Assembly (NCBI GenBank): GCA_942159475.1
Contig: OW804098.1
Span: 5,184,383 to 5,248,382, forward strand
Source of the DNA: Sthenelais limicola
Lineage: Eukaryota > Annelida > Polychaeta > Phyllodocida > Sigalionidae
Length of the DNA: 64,000 bases
Direction of reading: 5' to 3'
The notes beneath the pieces were generated by a model that made no database searches, was not told the DNA's origin, and saw only the letters and a list, made by a program, of their open reading frames with translations. Below, in pieces: positions 1 through 11,533 of this stretch; the stretch's first letter is position 1, and every line of letters starts with the position of its first letter. The translations under genes were made by a program, and so were the position numbers.

Positions 1-438
1 GAACGTACAGCTATCAGTTTGATCTCTATTTGTCAAAATTTGTAAAATTTGTGTAATGAATTGATACTTGATATTGAGATTGCAAAATTGACAATTGTAA
101 TGAATTGTAATGAATGATAATTTCACATTAAAGAACATTTTTGATGCACTATAATCAAAGGATAAATATAAGTTGTCTACATCTGAACTAAAAATTCATA
201 CCTATTTGTACATTTATATAGTTTCTTGATCTCACCATTTCACTATGCACTCCAACAGATTTTAAATTGTAATAGAGGGGTATATCCACCTTGTCCCCCC
301 CCCCCACACACACCCACACCCGCTATCACTCCCTCCACTACTGAACCTCATGTTGATGAAGTGGGAATTTGTGAGTTGAGTTATAACCTTCCAGCTTGGA
401 GTTGCTCATACATACTCAACTATTAACTCATTAGGACA
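1..438. other. 5' flank of the membrane-protein gene
   Basis: AT-rich sequence with a poly-C run near 295-305 followed by CA-rich simple sequence. No coding or RNA feature is recognisable. The promoter and 5' UTR of the gene starting at 439 must lie here or further left, but no convincing TATA box is seen. Confidence 0.4.
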
Positions 439-523
439 ATGCAGAGCGGGAGCATATTATGGTTACTCATCACACTGGTGGTTTATAACAGTGGAATACA
501 ACCAGGGAGCTGTAGTAGACCGT
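439..523 (+). CDS. Exon 1: signal peptide
   Basis: The ATG at 439 opens 28 codons: short N region, hydrophobic stretch SILWLLITLVV, then small/polar residues before Cys25. The exon ends at T523 before a consensus donor GTAAGT (524-529). The reading continues past the donor for some 150 bases only as intronic CT-rich sequence. Confidence 0.6.
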
Positions 524-3500
524 GTAAGTATTTGAAGCGTGACAGCCATGGAGAGGTCCCAGTTTGCCTCTCCAACTCCTTTATCATTTCCCTTTATCTT
601 TCACTTCCTCTAATTTCGCTCTCTCCTCTCCATCTATCAGTCTTAACTCTTAACTTGTCTCTTCCTGACACTTGAGCATGTCCCTTGTAGTCCTTTCCTC
701 TTTCACTGTCTCTCTCTATCCTTGGTCTCTTTCCACTTTCTCTTCTCTCTCCTTGTCTCCCTCTGTCCTCCTTCTCGCTTCTTCCCCTCTATCTCCCTGT
801 CACTTTCATCCTTCCCTTCCAAAGTATCTATTCATGCATTCCCCTTTCTCTTCTGTATCCCCTCTATCTCTCTCTGCTCTCCCTGTGCTTTCCCTGTGCT
901 CTCCCTGTGCTTTCTCTCACTCTTTGACTCATTCACTCTCCTTTTTCTCTTCCTCTTTATCTCACTCTCTCAGCTCTCTCTCTCCCTAATGCTCTGCTAT
1001 CTCTCCCTCTCTTAATTTAATCTATCGCTCCATTGCTCTTCCCTATCGCTCTATCCTTTTTCCATTATTACTATTAAAACGGAATATCCATTTAGTTGTA
1101 CATGTAAAGTTTAGCTAGGAAATAGGTCTAGTGTCTTATTGTTGACAGCTGTTCTGACAGGACCTTCTACTTATAGTTGACATTATTGATATTTCTAGTA
1201 CATAACATACAATACATTTGTTTGAAAATAAGCCCCAATGCCCATCAGGGCCGAGGGGTTTATTTTCAAACAAAAGCGGAAGACACCAAATCTCGGGAAT
1301 TAATCACTTTAATAGCCGATTTTTGGATTCAATACTACTGTTTAAACACATATTAACAAATATGAGACCCTTAAAAAAATGTTTTAGATGTGCTTACAGC
1401 ATGAAGAACTGCAATAATTTAGCTCCTCCACTCGAATACATGGGTTACTATTTTACATCTGACATGGAAAGGACCAAGTCAAAACGCCGCCTTTATACAT
1501 CCAAATCAGCATGTTTTACACAATTCAAACCATCACATTATAATATCTAGTTTATTTTACCTCTGTCAAACCAATATTACATAAGTACACATAATCATAA
1601 CTTCAGAATGTCGGTTATGTCAGCCGCACTCTCCGTTCCAGAAACAAACAAAGCTTCCACTTTTTGCATGCAACCAACACATCAGACTTCCGGTTTACGA
1701 ATGCTGTGTTCAGTGTGTCTAGAATCGCTAGAAATGCTTTAAATATAGTTTTACCCCAGATAGCAAAGTTTTAGTCCAGTGGCGATTTCAGAAGCCATAC
1801 GTGCCTACATTTGAACGAGCAAGGTAGACCGGAAAAGATCTGGAGACTTTCGGCATAGCCACTCTGTGCACCGTGCACTTGGCTTTGCATGGTGTACGGT
1901 AGTCTATATAGCGCACAGACGATTGCATTCGAAAGTGCCCACACGTCAACAAACTGAGCCTTGCACGATGTCTACTCATACTGTTGTCACATTATGGCGA
2001 GGCCTAGGCTGCAAATACTTGGATTATTCCCTATTTCGTTGCTCACCACCATTCAGCAAGCAGATCATGCTAAGTACAAGGATATTTGGAACATTATCAA
2101 TGATTTTGGAGATATTGTGTGGAGTTTTACAAAGCCTGGCCTGTTTTTGTCTGATTGTCACTGACAGTGACACTGGGAGTCAGCCATTGTACAGTATCAC
2201 AACATCTCTTGCACGATGTCTACTGTGGCGGAATTGACAAATGGATTATTCCCTATTTCGTTGTTCACCACCATTCAGCAAGCGGAATATCCTTCTACAA
2301 TGATATTTGGAACATTATCGGTGATTTTGGAGCTAGTGGGAGTGATATTTAGGCAGTTGTACAGAGCCTGTCATGTTTCATCTGATGTCACTGGGAAGCA
2401 GCCATTGTATCACATCATGGCTTGCACGATGTCCAGCGTCGTCACGTTATGGCGAGCCCTATGCCCTAAAAACTTAAAAATGGCTAATATTTCCATCGGA
2501 AACAATGGAGAAAAGACTTTTGGGTGACCAGGCCTTTTTTACACGTTCCAAACTGAACGCGGAATCGACGACAAACAACTAGTTGATGAGGTAAGTGGAT
2601 GAACGGCAATGCGGAAACCATTAAATTTACTACATCCGAAAAATAATATTCTACATCCGAAAAATAATATTCTACATCCGAAAAATAATTTACTACATCC
2701 GCTAAGTGACGACATCCTGTCAAAACAGTAATTTATCACTATCCAAAACCCCAGCAGAATCCAAAGATCAGCTATTAAAGCAAAATAAGCCTGGTAGTTG
2801 AACATAGATATGTGTTGAAGTAAGTTTAATTATTCAGTAAGATATCTGATAAAGTTTGTGGTCATAGACATTCCTCTTACAGGTGTATTTCGCATCTCAA
2901 TGTTAGTTAATGTTTAAAATAAAGATTTATTTTAGACAGATAAATTAGAAATATTTCCTCTATGCATAATATAGTACTACAGGCTATAATAAATTAGACT
3001 TCCATGCACTAATGCATTAAGATACATTCCATGCAGCTACTTGTACTCAAACCCCCTACCTTCTCATCCTATAGAGCTTTTTTAAAAGAGCCATGGGGCC
3101 AGGGCTATGCTCACATATATCCATTTATATTCTGTTTAGTGTCGGAATAACACTAAAATATAAAGAAAATCTGCCAATATAACATCCATATGGCCAGATA
3201 CCAGAATCCAAAGTTTTGTTTCTGTTGAACCATTAATGATCATTTAATCGCATAAAGACCTATATTTCTATCAAATCTAATATAATAAAAGAGGATACAG
3301 AAGTTCCAAAAATTAATTTTCGTCACACATTTTTTAAATGCTGGATTCAATTTAGGTACACGTAAGACATCTTATATTGAAATTTGGTGGCGTTTGATAC
3401 ATTTGTTCACTGTCTAATTACAGAAAAGTGCAAAAATCATTTAATTATGTCCCATCAGTGATCTTAATTAATGTAATTTCTTCAAGGTATTCGGTTTTAA

Positions 3501-6500
3501 TTATATCAGGTGTTACATCACAGCCCCACTGTCACAGGCCCCCACCCTCCGTCCTACACACCCACACACACAGCCCTGACAATCTAATATAGAGAGTCTC
3601 ATGCCTAATCCTGGTCACTGGTCACATTACTTGTCTCTTGAATTATAGGGCATAGCACCTGCAAACAATCTGTTTTATTAACATTCAACATTTCCTTTAA
3701 CTTGTCAGGTTTACTAGGCTCTGTAATATTGTGTCCGAATATGGAAGTGCTGGCAGGATCAGAAGCATTTATAGCCAACAAGCAACACCTATGTGACGTT
3801 GATGAGGACTTCTGCACCTGGCTGTACAATGCATCTGGTACATATAGAAGTCATATTCCAACACACCTTGCAGGTCCAAGTCTATGCACCAAGGGCACAA
3901 ACAGGTGTTATGCTAAATACCTGACATGCACTAAGGGTAAGGAAGGATAGATTCCTAATTTGCACTTATCTTTCCATTATTCTCAAGCAAATTATTTAGA
4001 ATTCAATAACTATGTCAATTTCGCCCACAGTTTTGTTATCAAATAACCAAATTTCATGCATGTTCACTATCCAAGGATTCCTTTACCATTGCATGTGTGA
4101 GCAGATCTATTTTATTTTATCACTGAAATGAAACAGACACGAAAGAATGACAAAACAGTAAAACATCCCCAATAATGAATGAGCTGCTCATGCCTCTATT
4201 GATACTCATTGTAGATCAGCATACAGAGCTTGTAGAGCACCTTCTGGTGACAGATGATGTTTTGAGCAGTAAAGACACCATATACCAGTTAGAGCGGTGT
4301 ACAGTTGTACATGCCACCCTGCCAGGACATACCACCAGGGGGCGCACTCTTCTCCCCATCAGAACCACAACTGCCCCCCACTCCCCTGTTGGTACAGGTG
4401 AGAACTACTTCTTAAATCTGCAAAATGGAAACTTTAAGTATTTAATTTAGTTTTGGGGAGCTATTGAAATTATATATCTGCGACCATCAGAATGTCTTGT
4501 GAGTTTCCTGATGTTACTTATTTTTTTAAATATTTTTATTGGCCACAAACATTTAAACTCTCGAACATGTAGCCTTCCATGAATGCTACTTGTAGCCGTC
4601 CACGGGTGCTGTGCATAGGTCGCCCTTGGAACACTCAGTATGGCTTGGGGTATTTATGGCTAGCTTTATTGAGGTTTAGGGGAATGAGAACTAGATATTT
4701 TGCCTTCCTTTGCCTTTTACTGTCAATAACAATATTTAACGAATTGTGCCATCATGGAAATAATATGATGAAGAAAGTAGATAATACAGGGAATGTTTTG
4801 TATTTCTCTTTATTTTATTTGATATCAATATACACATAAATCCTCAGTAAACACTCAAGGAATCGAAGGAGCATCGATGTAATAAATACAATTCAATAAC
4901 AAAATAGACCAAAAGTACTCATAGAAAATAACACCAAATAACTCTGACAAAATATGTTCATAATGTAGGTATTTAATACCTTATTCAGCAATTTAATCTC
5001 ATCACTCATCGTTAAGAATGTAAACATAGTTCTGTTACACATGTGTCATGTAATTCAAGATCTCTGAAGATACTTGCCTTTATTTTAGCTTGCCAACCCT
5101 GTTACCAAATTTAAGATACATAATGGAATGAAAGACAGGGCGGGAATTAATGAAATAAGGGAAAAAATAGGTTGCCCGACCAGGCAAGTTACTGAGAAAA
5201 TCAGAATAAATATAAAGATTAAGGATTAATAATTCCTGGGTACCCACACCCTTACTGACATTCTAGAATATAACATCTACCTGGTATACACGTATTTATT
5301 AGATAGAGTCATACATGAGGCCAAAACGTAAACAGAAATCTTCCATATTTGATACAATAATTATATGAGTAATTCTGCCAAGCAGGCAGCATTTTATTTC
5401 TGGAGACCATTTTTTAGAAAAAATAAAATTCATTGAATCTCTACAATTTTTTACGTACATATAAAAGGGAATATCGGCATTATACAGACAAAGTTTGGGA
5501 AGGCTTTGGTAAATATTTCGATTCCTACACCCATGCTTCAGAAACTTTCATTTTCGCCTATTGTTTTCCTTATTTCGCCTATATTAATCCAGATATATCA
5601 AATATAATAGTGTAAATTTGAGATGAGATACCCTGTAATTATTCCAGCAATATTAAATAACAAAGTAACAGCTAGGAAATCCATTATGGCCGCCAACATG
5701 GGACCTGGTTGTAACCAAAGTATGAATAACTTATTGCCAAAATATCCGTTTTATTTCTATACAATGACTGTGCTAATATAGAAGGATCTCTATATTATGG
5801 CATAACGGTGACGCTATGACGTAACAGCGACATCCCAACATATGCTCACTGAAATTCAACAGCATCTATATTTATTCATATCTATATGGTTTACCGAATT
5901 CAGGCAGGCCGAAATAATTATGATAGTAAGCGAAATTGCAAAAAAAATATATTTCATTCTAAACCAAGTGTAGGTTCTAGACACACTAGACTGGAAAACC
6001 AAATGATGCTCGATTGGGAGAATTACTCATATACTGATACAATAACAACTATATTATTAACCGCTATTCATTCTCCATTCTTCTGCTATGTTGCCGACCT
6101 CCTGGCATTGACTCGGATCACTGCAATATAATAATAAAAACATTTGATTAACACAATATCATGTATATTATTCAGTCACACACAAGTAAATACCTAAGCT
6201 GGTGGGGTTCATTTTCATTTTTATTTTGATATGTTATAGACATCACAAATAATAGGCACTTTATAATCATGTTGACATGTATCTCTTTGCGAATCCACTT
6301 TTAACAGCTATATTGTATATTTCACACCTATTGACACTTTCGCTCAGCCATTGAGCTAGCCATGCCAATGGACAGGGGTGAGACAGGAGGTGGGGTGGTA
6401 TCTTTTTGACACCTTAAACAGCTATAGCTATTTCTGGTATTCATTCTGTGCATATTGTGGCATCAGTGAAGATGGGTGCATATATTCGTGCCATAATGTG

Positions 6501-9500
6501 GAATGGTTTACAATAGTTTTCCTGAGAGGAAATATGAGAGGAGTCAGTCCAGCCTACATTATTACAAGCTCTGAGTAGGGTTTTACGCATTGAATGAGTA
6601 TGACTATTCTGGATTTAATTGAATTGATTTGTTCATTACCCTATTTTGAGGTAGTTTTTGGATCACTCTGTGGATAATAGGACACTAGCCTATCAATGGA
6701 CGTGGTTAGAAAGTGAAGTGATTTTCAAACAAAGCTGAAGAAAGCAGGCTATTAAGTTTACTAATGGATACATGACATATCCCCCAGTTTACATAAAGTA
6801 GTGCGGGAATGGGGATCTTAGGACTAACAACCCCATTTACAGGTAGGTTTCTTAGCATTATTTTACATTGATCCTCAATTGATTACAATGATGTCTCCAA
6901 TCCACTTCATGTGTATTTACACACACATTTAGAGGGTCTGTGTGTGCATAATATTCCCCTGCACATTCATAGTAATATAAACAATGTGTTGTCTGGGCCT
7001 AAGTAGGTATGGTGTGAGAGCCGAATAGGCCATTTTGGGTGATGATTTGAACCGGTAATTTACACCTATAGTATGACGGCCTTTTGTTATGTTTCTACCA
7101 TCGAACCTGTGCAATGTTAGATCGTTTGTTCTCCATGTCTTTAAGGAAACTAATTACTTAAAAATTAGGATGATACTCACCATATATGAAGGGTAGATCC
7201 CCTATTTATGTGTAGCCTTGTGTATCCGCAACAGGCTGCATTTTCATGATGATGTTTGAAAATATACGTTATAGGTCACATGACTAATTGTTTCCGGTGC
7301 CAAACATGTGTACAATTAGCCTACCTTAGCAGGCTTTATGAGGCCTGTGATGGGACGCTTCATGTAGCCACTGTACTCCTAAAACTGTTTGCTCCTCCTT
7401 TTATATACAAATACATACTAAATCATGGTCATATCAGCCTCAGAAATAGCAATTATATATATATGTAATTGTAACCGATTTCAATACAGTGTACATTCTT
7501 AGCTACATTTCTGTCCTCAATTAAAATATTGTGGCTACATGAAGCGTCCAGTGGACAAGCTTGCTTGTCCAGTCTCAAGGGGTTAGGGGGGTGTTCACAG
7601 GTGTGGACGGGCGGCTACCTGTAGCTGGAGCCTAGTTATCTACACCCATGGACCATTTCTGGACCATTGGCCGCCATATTTGCGCACATAATGATTATGG
7701 AGAGTTGGTAGAATTGTGGAATACAGGTGACTTTCCACTACCATTATTCAAAAAGAATTTTTCATATTGTAGTTTAAAGCAGGGGGACGCCAAAGTAGAA
7801 GTGAATGATTAAATTAAAAACGGTTGATGTTTGTAATAGTAGCTGGCCGTTGGTGAGTTCACACAGCCGCCCGTAGCAAGCTTCCTGTAACGTATATTGG
7901 TCCCAAACTGTTTTACAATCCTTTATGTAAAAAAATAATAATGAAATCATGGTCGTCACAACCTCAGAACACCTCAACCTCACAACAATTACATATGTTC
8001 TTCTAATCAGTGTCAATTTAGTGTACATTCACAGTAGTTATTCTTTCTTTTTCCTCAAATGAAAATAAGGTGGCTACATGAAGCGTCCAATGGACAAGCT
8101 TGCTTGTCCATTCTCAAAAGGTAATGGGGGTGTCCACAGGTGTGGACGGGCGGCTACCTGTAGCTGGAGCCTAGTTATCCACACCTGCGGACCATATTTG
8201 GAACACAGGTCGCCATATTTGTGCACATAGGGATCATTCATAACGCTTTTTCATACACAAAGGAAATGATCCTTTGAACCCAACTAAATATTATTGTATG
8301 TTGTCATTGCAGGAGCTTTGAAGGCTGTTTTCATATCAATGCTTGTCCTGACGTCAACAGTAATTATAGTCACTGCCATATATGCATTCAGAGGAAGGTA
8401 TGTCACCCAGGGATAGAATCTCATAGATTCACCTTTTCCTCATAGATACACTATGCACAAAACCCTTTCAAACACCATGTAATAAACTGCTTTTTATACA
8501 GGGTAATGAACCCCTTTCTAACACAGAGTAATGAACTCCTTTCTAAACATCCAACACAATTTTAAACTTGTGATGAACAAATTCTGCATAATATAGGCCA
8601 AACCAATTATGAATTGATCATGATGAACATTTAGTTGAACAAATTGTAACTTTTTTCTTGTGAATCTTCTAATTGCTCCAAACAAAGAGAACAACAGGGC
8701 AGTAAAATTGACTTGTGAAGTTTCTGTCATAAATCCCACTGGTTAAAAGATCCTCAAGGTAGCTAACGTTGTCAGTGTCTCAACTAGAACTCTTATGGTG
8801 TATAATTTCTGTAAAGTGCCTTCACAAGGAGGGAGGTACTACATTTATGTCTTCCAATTAACCCATAATATATTATGGTTATCACAGGATCTGGTTGAGA
8901 AGACAGCCTCAGCAGACAGTCATGGACACCCAGAGGGGGAGGAACACTGAGGAAAACATCTACAACTCTGCTCCAGCAATACCCCTACAACCTGTCTTGC
9001 CTGGTGCCAGCCTCCACGGAATACCTGAACACCCTAGGCCACCATTCATCCCCACTATGTCAGGTACTAACGGTAGAGATATAGATGTGCCTACAACTCA
9101 TGCACCTTCCCTGCCTGCAACTCAATCACAAACAGGGGTTTTGAGTCATACATCACAACCTCATAGTCAAGACCATAGTGGGGCCTACTATGCCAACGCA
9201 AGAGCCATTAGTTCTGTTGTTGCGGCACCTACTGCACCTCCTCCTCACACTGCACCTCCTTCACCTACTGCACCAACTCCACCATCTCCTGCACTGACAG
9301 CATCAGGCATAAGAGAACCTGTGTATGAGAACACAAGAGATGTTATGTCATCTGCTTCCCTGCCTACTGCACCAATTTATCCAACTGTATCTTCTATGCC
9401 TACTGCACCAATTGCACCAATTTATCCAACTGTACCTTCTATGCAAAGTATGTATGAGAGAGATGATGAAGCAAGGAAAGGCGATGACTGGCCAGCCACT

Positions 9501-9545
9501 GAAGTGACCATAATAGACAATACTTTATATGAATGGGACGCATGA
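439..9545 (+). CDS. Type I single-pass membrane protein with Pro-rich tyrosine-motif tail (5 exons)
   Basis: Exon model: 439-523, 3709-3936, 4215-4397, 8313-8397, 8888-9545. Every junction is GT-AG and the phases (1,1,1,2) join without a frame break, giving 412 residues plus TGA. Exon 1 encodes a signal peptide (hydrophobic core LLITLVV). Exons 2-3 give an ectodomain of about 140 residues with nine Cys, one NAS glycosylation site and a short Thr/Pro-rich stalk. Exon 4 is one hydrophobic helix (about residues 169-190) followed by basic residues, so the remaining ~218 residues should be cytoplasmic. The tail is rich in Pro, Thr and Ala and holds YANA and YENT (YxN, the Grb2-type SH2 pattern) plus IYNS, MYER and LYEW. 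I recognise no named ectodomain family. The layout suggests an adhesion or signalling receptor; that role is inference. The exon model is strong on phase, but transcripts are not available. Confidence 0.62.
540..1075. repeat. CT-rich low-complexity tract
   Basis: About 530 bases of nearly uninterrupted C/T (CTCTCTC, TCCCTCT and similar) on the + strand inside intron 1, beginning just after the donor. Apparent Ser/Leu/Pro-rich reading frames here are artefacts of base composition. Confidence 0.85.
1216..1284. repeat. 20-bp inverted repeat (hairpin)
   Basis: TTTGTTTGAAAATAAGCCCC near 1218 pairs with GGGGTTTATTTTCAAACAAA near 1255-1274, one mismatch in 20, with a short loop. It stands at the left side of the dispersed repeat copy that follows. 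Confidence 0.7.
1283..2760 (+). repeat. Dispersed repeat family DR1, copy 1 (in intron 1)
   Basis: Shares blocks, in the same order, with 54,110-55,185: the start (GACACCAAA..CGGGAATTAAT), CTCCTCCACTCGAATACATGG, TCAAAACGCCGCCTTTAT, AAATCGGTAGAAATG-type text, GCATAGCCACTCTGTGCAC, ACGTTATGGCGAGGCCTAG and ACTTTTGGGTGACCAGG, then TGAT GAGGTAAGTG. Partial copies lie at 10,700-11,140 and 55,835-55,975. No protein of any length is conserved between copies, so it looks like a non-autonomous element. The segment 1,960-2,480 contains an extra internal duplication (GCACGATGTCTACT and TTATTCCCTATTTCGTTG repeat). Confidence 0.6.
2625..2705. repeat. Short tandem repeat, ~21-bp unit
   Basis: Four imperfect copies of TCTACATCCGAAAAATAATA. 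The equivalent place in the other DR1 copy (55,070-55,135) has a different tandem unit, CTTGATCCGCTAAA, so this site is prone to tandem growth. Confidence 0.75.
2811..3708. other. Intron 1, remainder
   Basis: AT-rich intronic sequence between the dispersed repeat and exon 2. I see no gene, RNA or repeat beyond a short CA-rich stretch near 3,540-3,580. Confidence 0.4.
3709..3936 (+). CDS. Exon 2: Cys-rich ectodomain
   Basis: The acceptor is TTAACTTGTCAG after a pyrimidine-rich stretch; the donor is G|GTAAGG at 3937. The split codon with exon 1 is TGT (Cys29). It encodes 76 residues with six further Cys and a predicted N-glycosylation site (LYNASG). Confidence 0.62.
4215..4397 (+). CDS. Exon 3: ectodomain and Thr/Pro stalk
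   Basis: The acceptor is CTCATTGTAG, the donor GTGAGA at 4398. The exon is a multiple of three (183 bases) and keeps phase 1. It ends in a Thr/Arg/Pro-rich segment typical of a juxtamembrane stalk. Confidence 0.6.
4398..7250. other. Intron 3, left part
   Basis: AT-rich sequence with no supported coding exon. Short ORFs here lack flanking splice signals or codon structure that would support them. Confidence 0.4.
7260..8230. repeat. Direct duplication of ~540 bp in intron 3
   Basis: The segment ending with GGCTACATGAAGCGTCCAGT (7,533-7,690) recurs at 8,071-8,230, sharing GGACAAGCTTGCTTGTCCA, GTGTGGACGGGCGGCTACC and TGTAGCTGGAGCCTAGTTAT. Weaker matches extend leftward (AATCATGGTC at ~7,422 and ~7,946; GTGTACATTC at ~7,488 and ~8,020). 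An inverted piece, GACGCTTCATGTAGCCAC near 7,350, is complementary to the start of the block. Confidence 0.7.
8313..8397 (+). CDS. Exon 4: transmembrane helix
   Basis: The acceptor is TGTCATTGCAG, the donor GTATGT at 8398. It encodes one hydrophobic helix (VFISMLVLTSTVIIVTAIY) with a basic stop-transfer segment (RGR). Too short to be listed as an ORF on its own. Confidence 0.65.
8888..9545 (+). CDS. Exon 5: proline-rich cytoplasmic tail
   Basis: The acceptor is TTATCACAG at 8887; the junction codon AGG continues the stop-transfer segment with IWLRRQ. The remaining ~210 residues are Pro/Thr/Ala/Ser-rich with repeated PTAP-type units (for example LPTAPIYPTV followed by MPTAPIAPIYPTV) and several tyrosine motifs, ending in TGA at 9543-9545. 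Confidence 0.65.
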
Positions 9546-10075
9546 ACAACACCTGTAACATTTAGAGCTGTATTCTCAGTTGAAAAGATCAAAAGCCAAC
9601 AATTTTCTACACATTGCGCTTTTCTTTGCCTACCATCTTAAACATGTGTTAAAATATTTGTCTAGCAACATTGTTAACAATTGCTCAATTGCTCAAATTG
9701 ATATACAAAATCAAGAAGCTGACAATATTATCTAATATTTTTCAATGATCAAAACAAACCAATTTCAAAATTCTCCTTCAATATTATAATGCCTTATCTG
9801 GTCATACTAATGAATACAAATCTGTCTGCCAGGTCATTCCTAGAGATATATCCCAAAACAATATATGTATTCCCTGTTGCATAATGACAGTAATGTCATA
9901 TATTCACATCTATTATGGCTTATGGACAGTGCCCCCCTGACTATTCTAGGAATGCTTGTGTATATGCATGTAATATGTAATAGCCAAGGCTCAGCAAGAG
10001 TGGGCTGGACAATACAGAACTATAAGAGACTTGGATTCCAGACTGAGAAGTTCATTTACTACTGCTCCCAAAATT
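9546..10075. other. 3' flank of the membrane-protein gene
   Basis: AT-rich sequence presumably holding the 3' UTR. No clear AATAAA signal close to the stop and no other gene recognised. Confidence 0.35.
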
Positions 10076-10150
10076 AATAATATTTAGTCCATTTTGGCTC
10101 AGATTTTGGCTATATTCACCGTGCAATATGGGAGCATATACCACGGCGTC
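10076..10150 (+). repeat. Dispersed repeat block shared with 55,757-55,830
   Basis: TTAGTCCATTTTGGCTCAGATTTTGG, GCAATATG.GAGC/GGCCATATACCA and GTGTCATCA-type words recur in order at 55,757-55,830, showing that 10.1-11.1 kb and 55.8-56.0 kb derive from the same ancestral repeat, the second with an internal deletion. Confidence 0.55.
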
Positions 10151-10540
10151 ATCATGGTATATTGGGACTTTCTGGCTGGTGATTGGTTATAATCCTGAGC
10201 CCCCCCTTTTGCCGTGGTATATTTGGGGTTTTTCGTTTCCCATTGGTCCACAGTCAAACACCCCCACCCCCACCATGGGCATGGCTGTCATTACCGACTG
10301 GCAAAGGCGGCCATTGTTGTCTCTAAATGTGTGATAAAAATCGACATGAACGTGTGATAAAATTCGACATGAACAAATAATACATTCTTAGCAACCATAT
10401 ATTACCATTGATTAATCGAATTTGCAGTTTAGACTAAGATCTTGACTCGATATTCCATTTGCTGCCCAGGTTAATATTGAAACAGGCAGACAAACCGAAG
10501 ATCGAGGCTAGCCCCGTCCGTTCGTATAAACATGACTTAC

Positions 10541-10658
10541 CGGTATAATTTGTTTTTTCTCGGCACCAATCTTCCAGTAGTAGAATCTCCATGTTGTCTT
10601 TTTGGTCGTCAACGAATATTAATCCAATGACAAAGGTATAAAGGATGTATGAAGCCAT
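10541..10658 (-). CDS. Possible signal-peptide first exon of a minus-strand gene
   Basis: On the minus strand an ATG at 10,658 opens 39 codons beginning MASYILYTFVIGLIFVDD, a good signal-peptide pattern, then an acidic/Cys segment with an NYT sequon, ending in CCG before a consensus GTAAGT donor (10,540-10,535). Downstream exons, which would lie at lower coordinates, were not found. It may be a real first exon or a remnant; it lies within a stretch of dispersed repeat on both sides. Confidence 0.3.
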
Positions 10659-10699
10659 TTTCCCCTTCGATAATCGCACATGTGTTGACGTTCGAGCAA

Positions 10700-11140
10700 G
10701 CCGGTGGAAGCAGTGTGGCGACTTTAGGCATAGCCACTCTGTGCCAAGTTCAGTTGGCGTTGCATTGTGTACTGTAGTGTATATAGCACACGGACAATGT
10801 CATTCAAAAGTCCCCAAGCCGACCTTGAACTCTGAGTGGGCGCACGATCCGCAAAAAGCGAAACCTTATAAAAACACGCCGGCTGCCTGAACTTGACTTC
10901 AGCGATTACGGACCTCTGATTGGCTGTTGTATCTGTAGGTCATTCGGCCAGCCGTCGCGTTAACATACGGTTTCATACTGAAGCGCGCACCTTTCGTCGA
11001 CCTTGACCTTGATCGATTCGGTTATTTTTGTGTGTCTAGCAACTTAAAAAAGAAATAAATGAATAATCTGAATTGGTAGAAATGATTTTAATATAGTTCT
11101 ACCCCCCGATAGCGAAGTTTCAGTCCAGTGGCGATTTCAC
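10700..11140 (+). repeat. DR1 partial copy
   Basis: GCGACTTTAGGCATAGCCACTCTGTGC, GCATTGTGTACTGTAG, and ACTTAAAAAAGAAATAAAT..ATCTGAAT.GGTAGAAATG followed by TTTTAATATAGTT.TACC..CGATAGCG match copies at 1,730-1,960, 54,655-54,800 and 55,880-55,965, with block order rearranged. Confidence 0.55.
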
Positions 11141-11149
11141 AAGCCATAT

Positions 11150-11260
11150 GTGTCCGTCCTCTATATTGTATATTTTCTATGCTATAAGCGATCGGCGATT
11201 CTTTATATTGTCTATTTTTTATGCTATAAGCGATCGGCGTGGGCACTTTCGAAGGGAATC
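11150..11260 (+). repeat. Short tandem duplication
   Basis: The ~47-base unit TCTATATTGTATATTTTCTATGCTATAAGCGATCGGCG-like is present twice (about 11,158-11,192 and 11,201-11,238). Confidence 0.6.
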
Positions 11261-11533
11261 AAGTGTGCGCTGAATAGGCTGTTTACTGCCAATGAAAGTG
11301 CACCACGTAGTTATATGGGTCATGCCGAAAGTCACTCTGGCTACAACTGCCGGCTGTCTAGCGAGAGTGACGCTGCAAAACTGGACCCATTCCTGCAATC
11401 TAATTTCCGAAACGCAGAATCGAACAGAATGCAGAAAGGTTAGTAAAATAATGACTTGTTGTTTTTTGGTAATATAATGGTTTTGTAATGTTCTCTATTT
11501 GTATTTTATCTGACCCATCACCGACTAAAGTTA

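Noticed and set aside
439..1015. Ser/Leu/Pro-rich ORFs after 530
   Set aside because: Low-complexity CT-tract translations; only the part up to 523 is kept as exon 1.
1218..1550. 110-residue ORF in DR1 copy 1
   Set aside because: The frame is not kept in the other DR1 copy at 54.1 kb, so there is no sign of protein selection.
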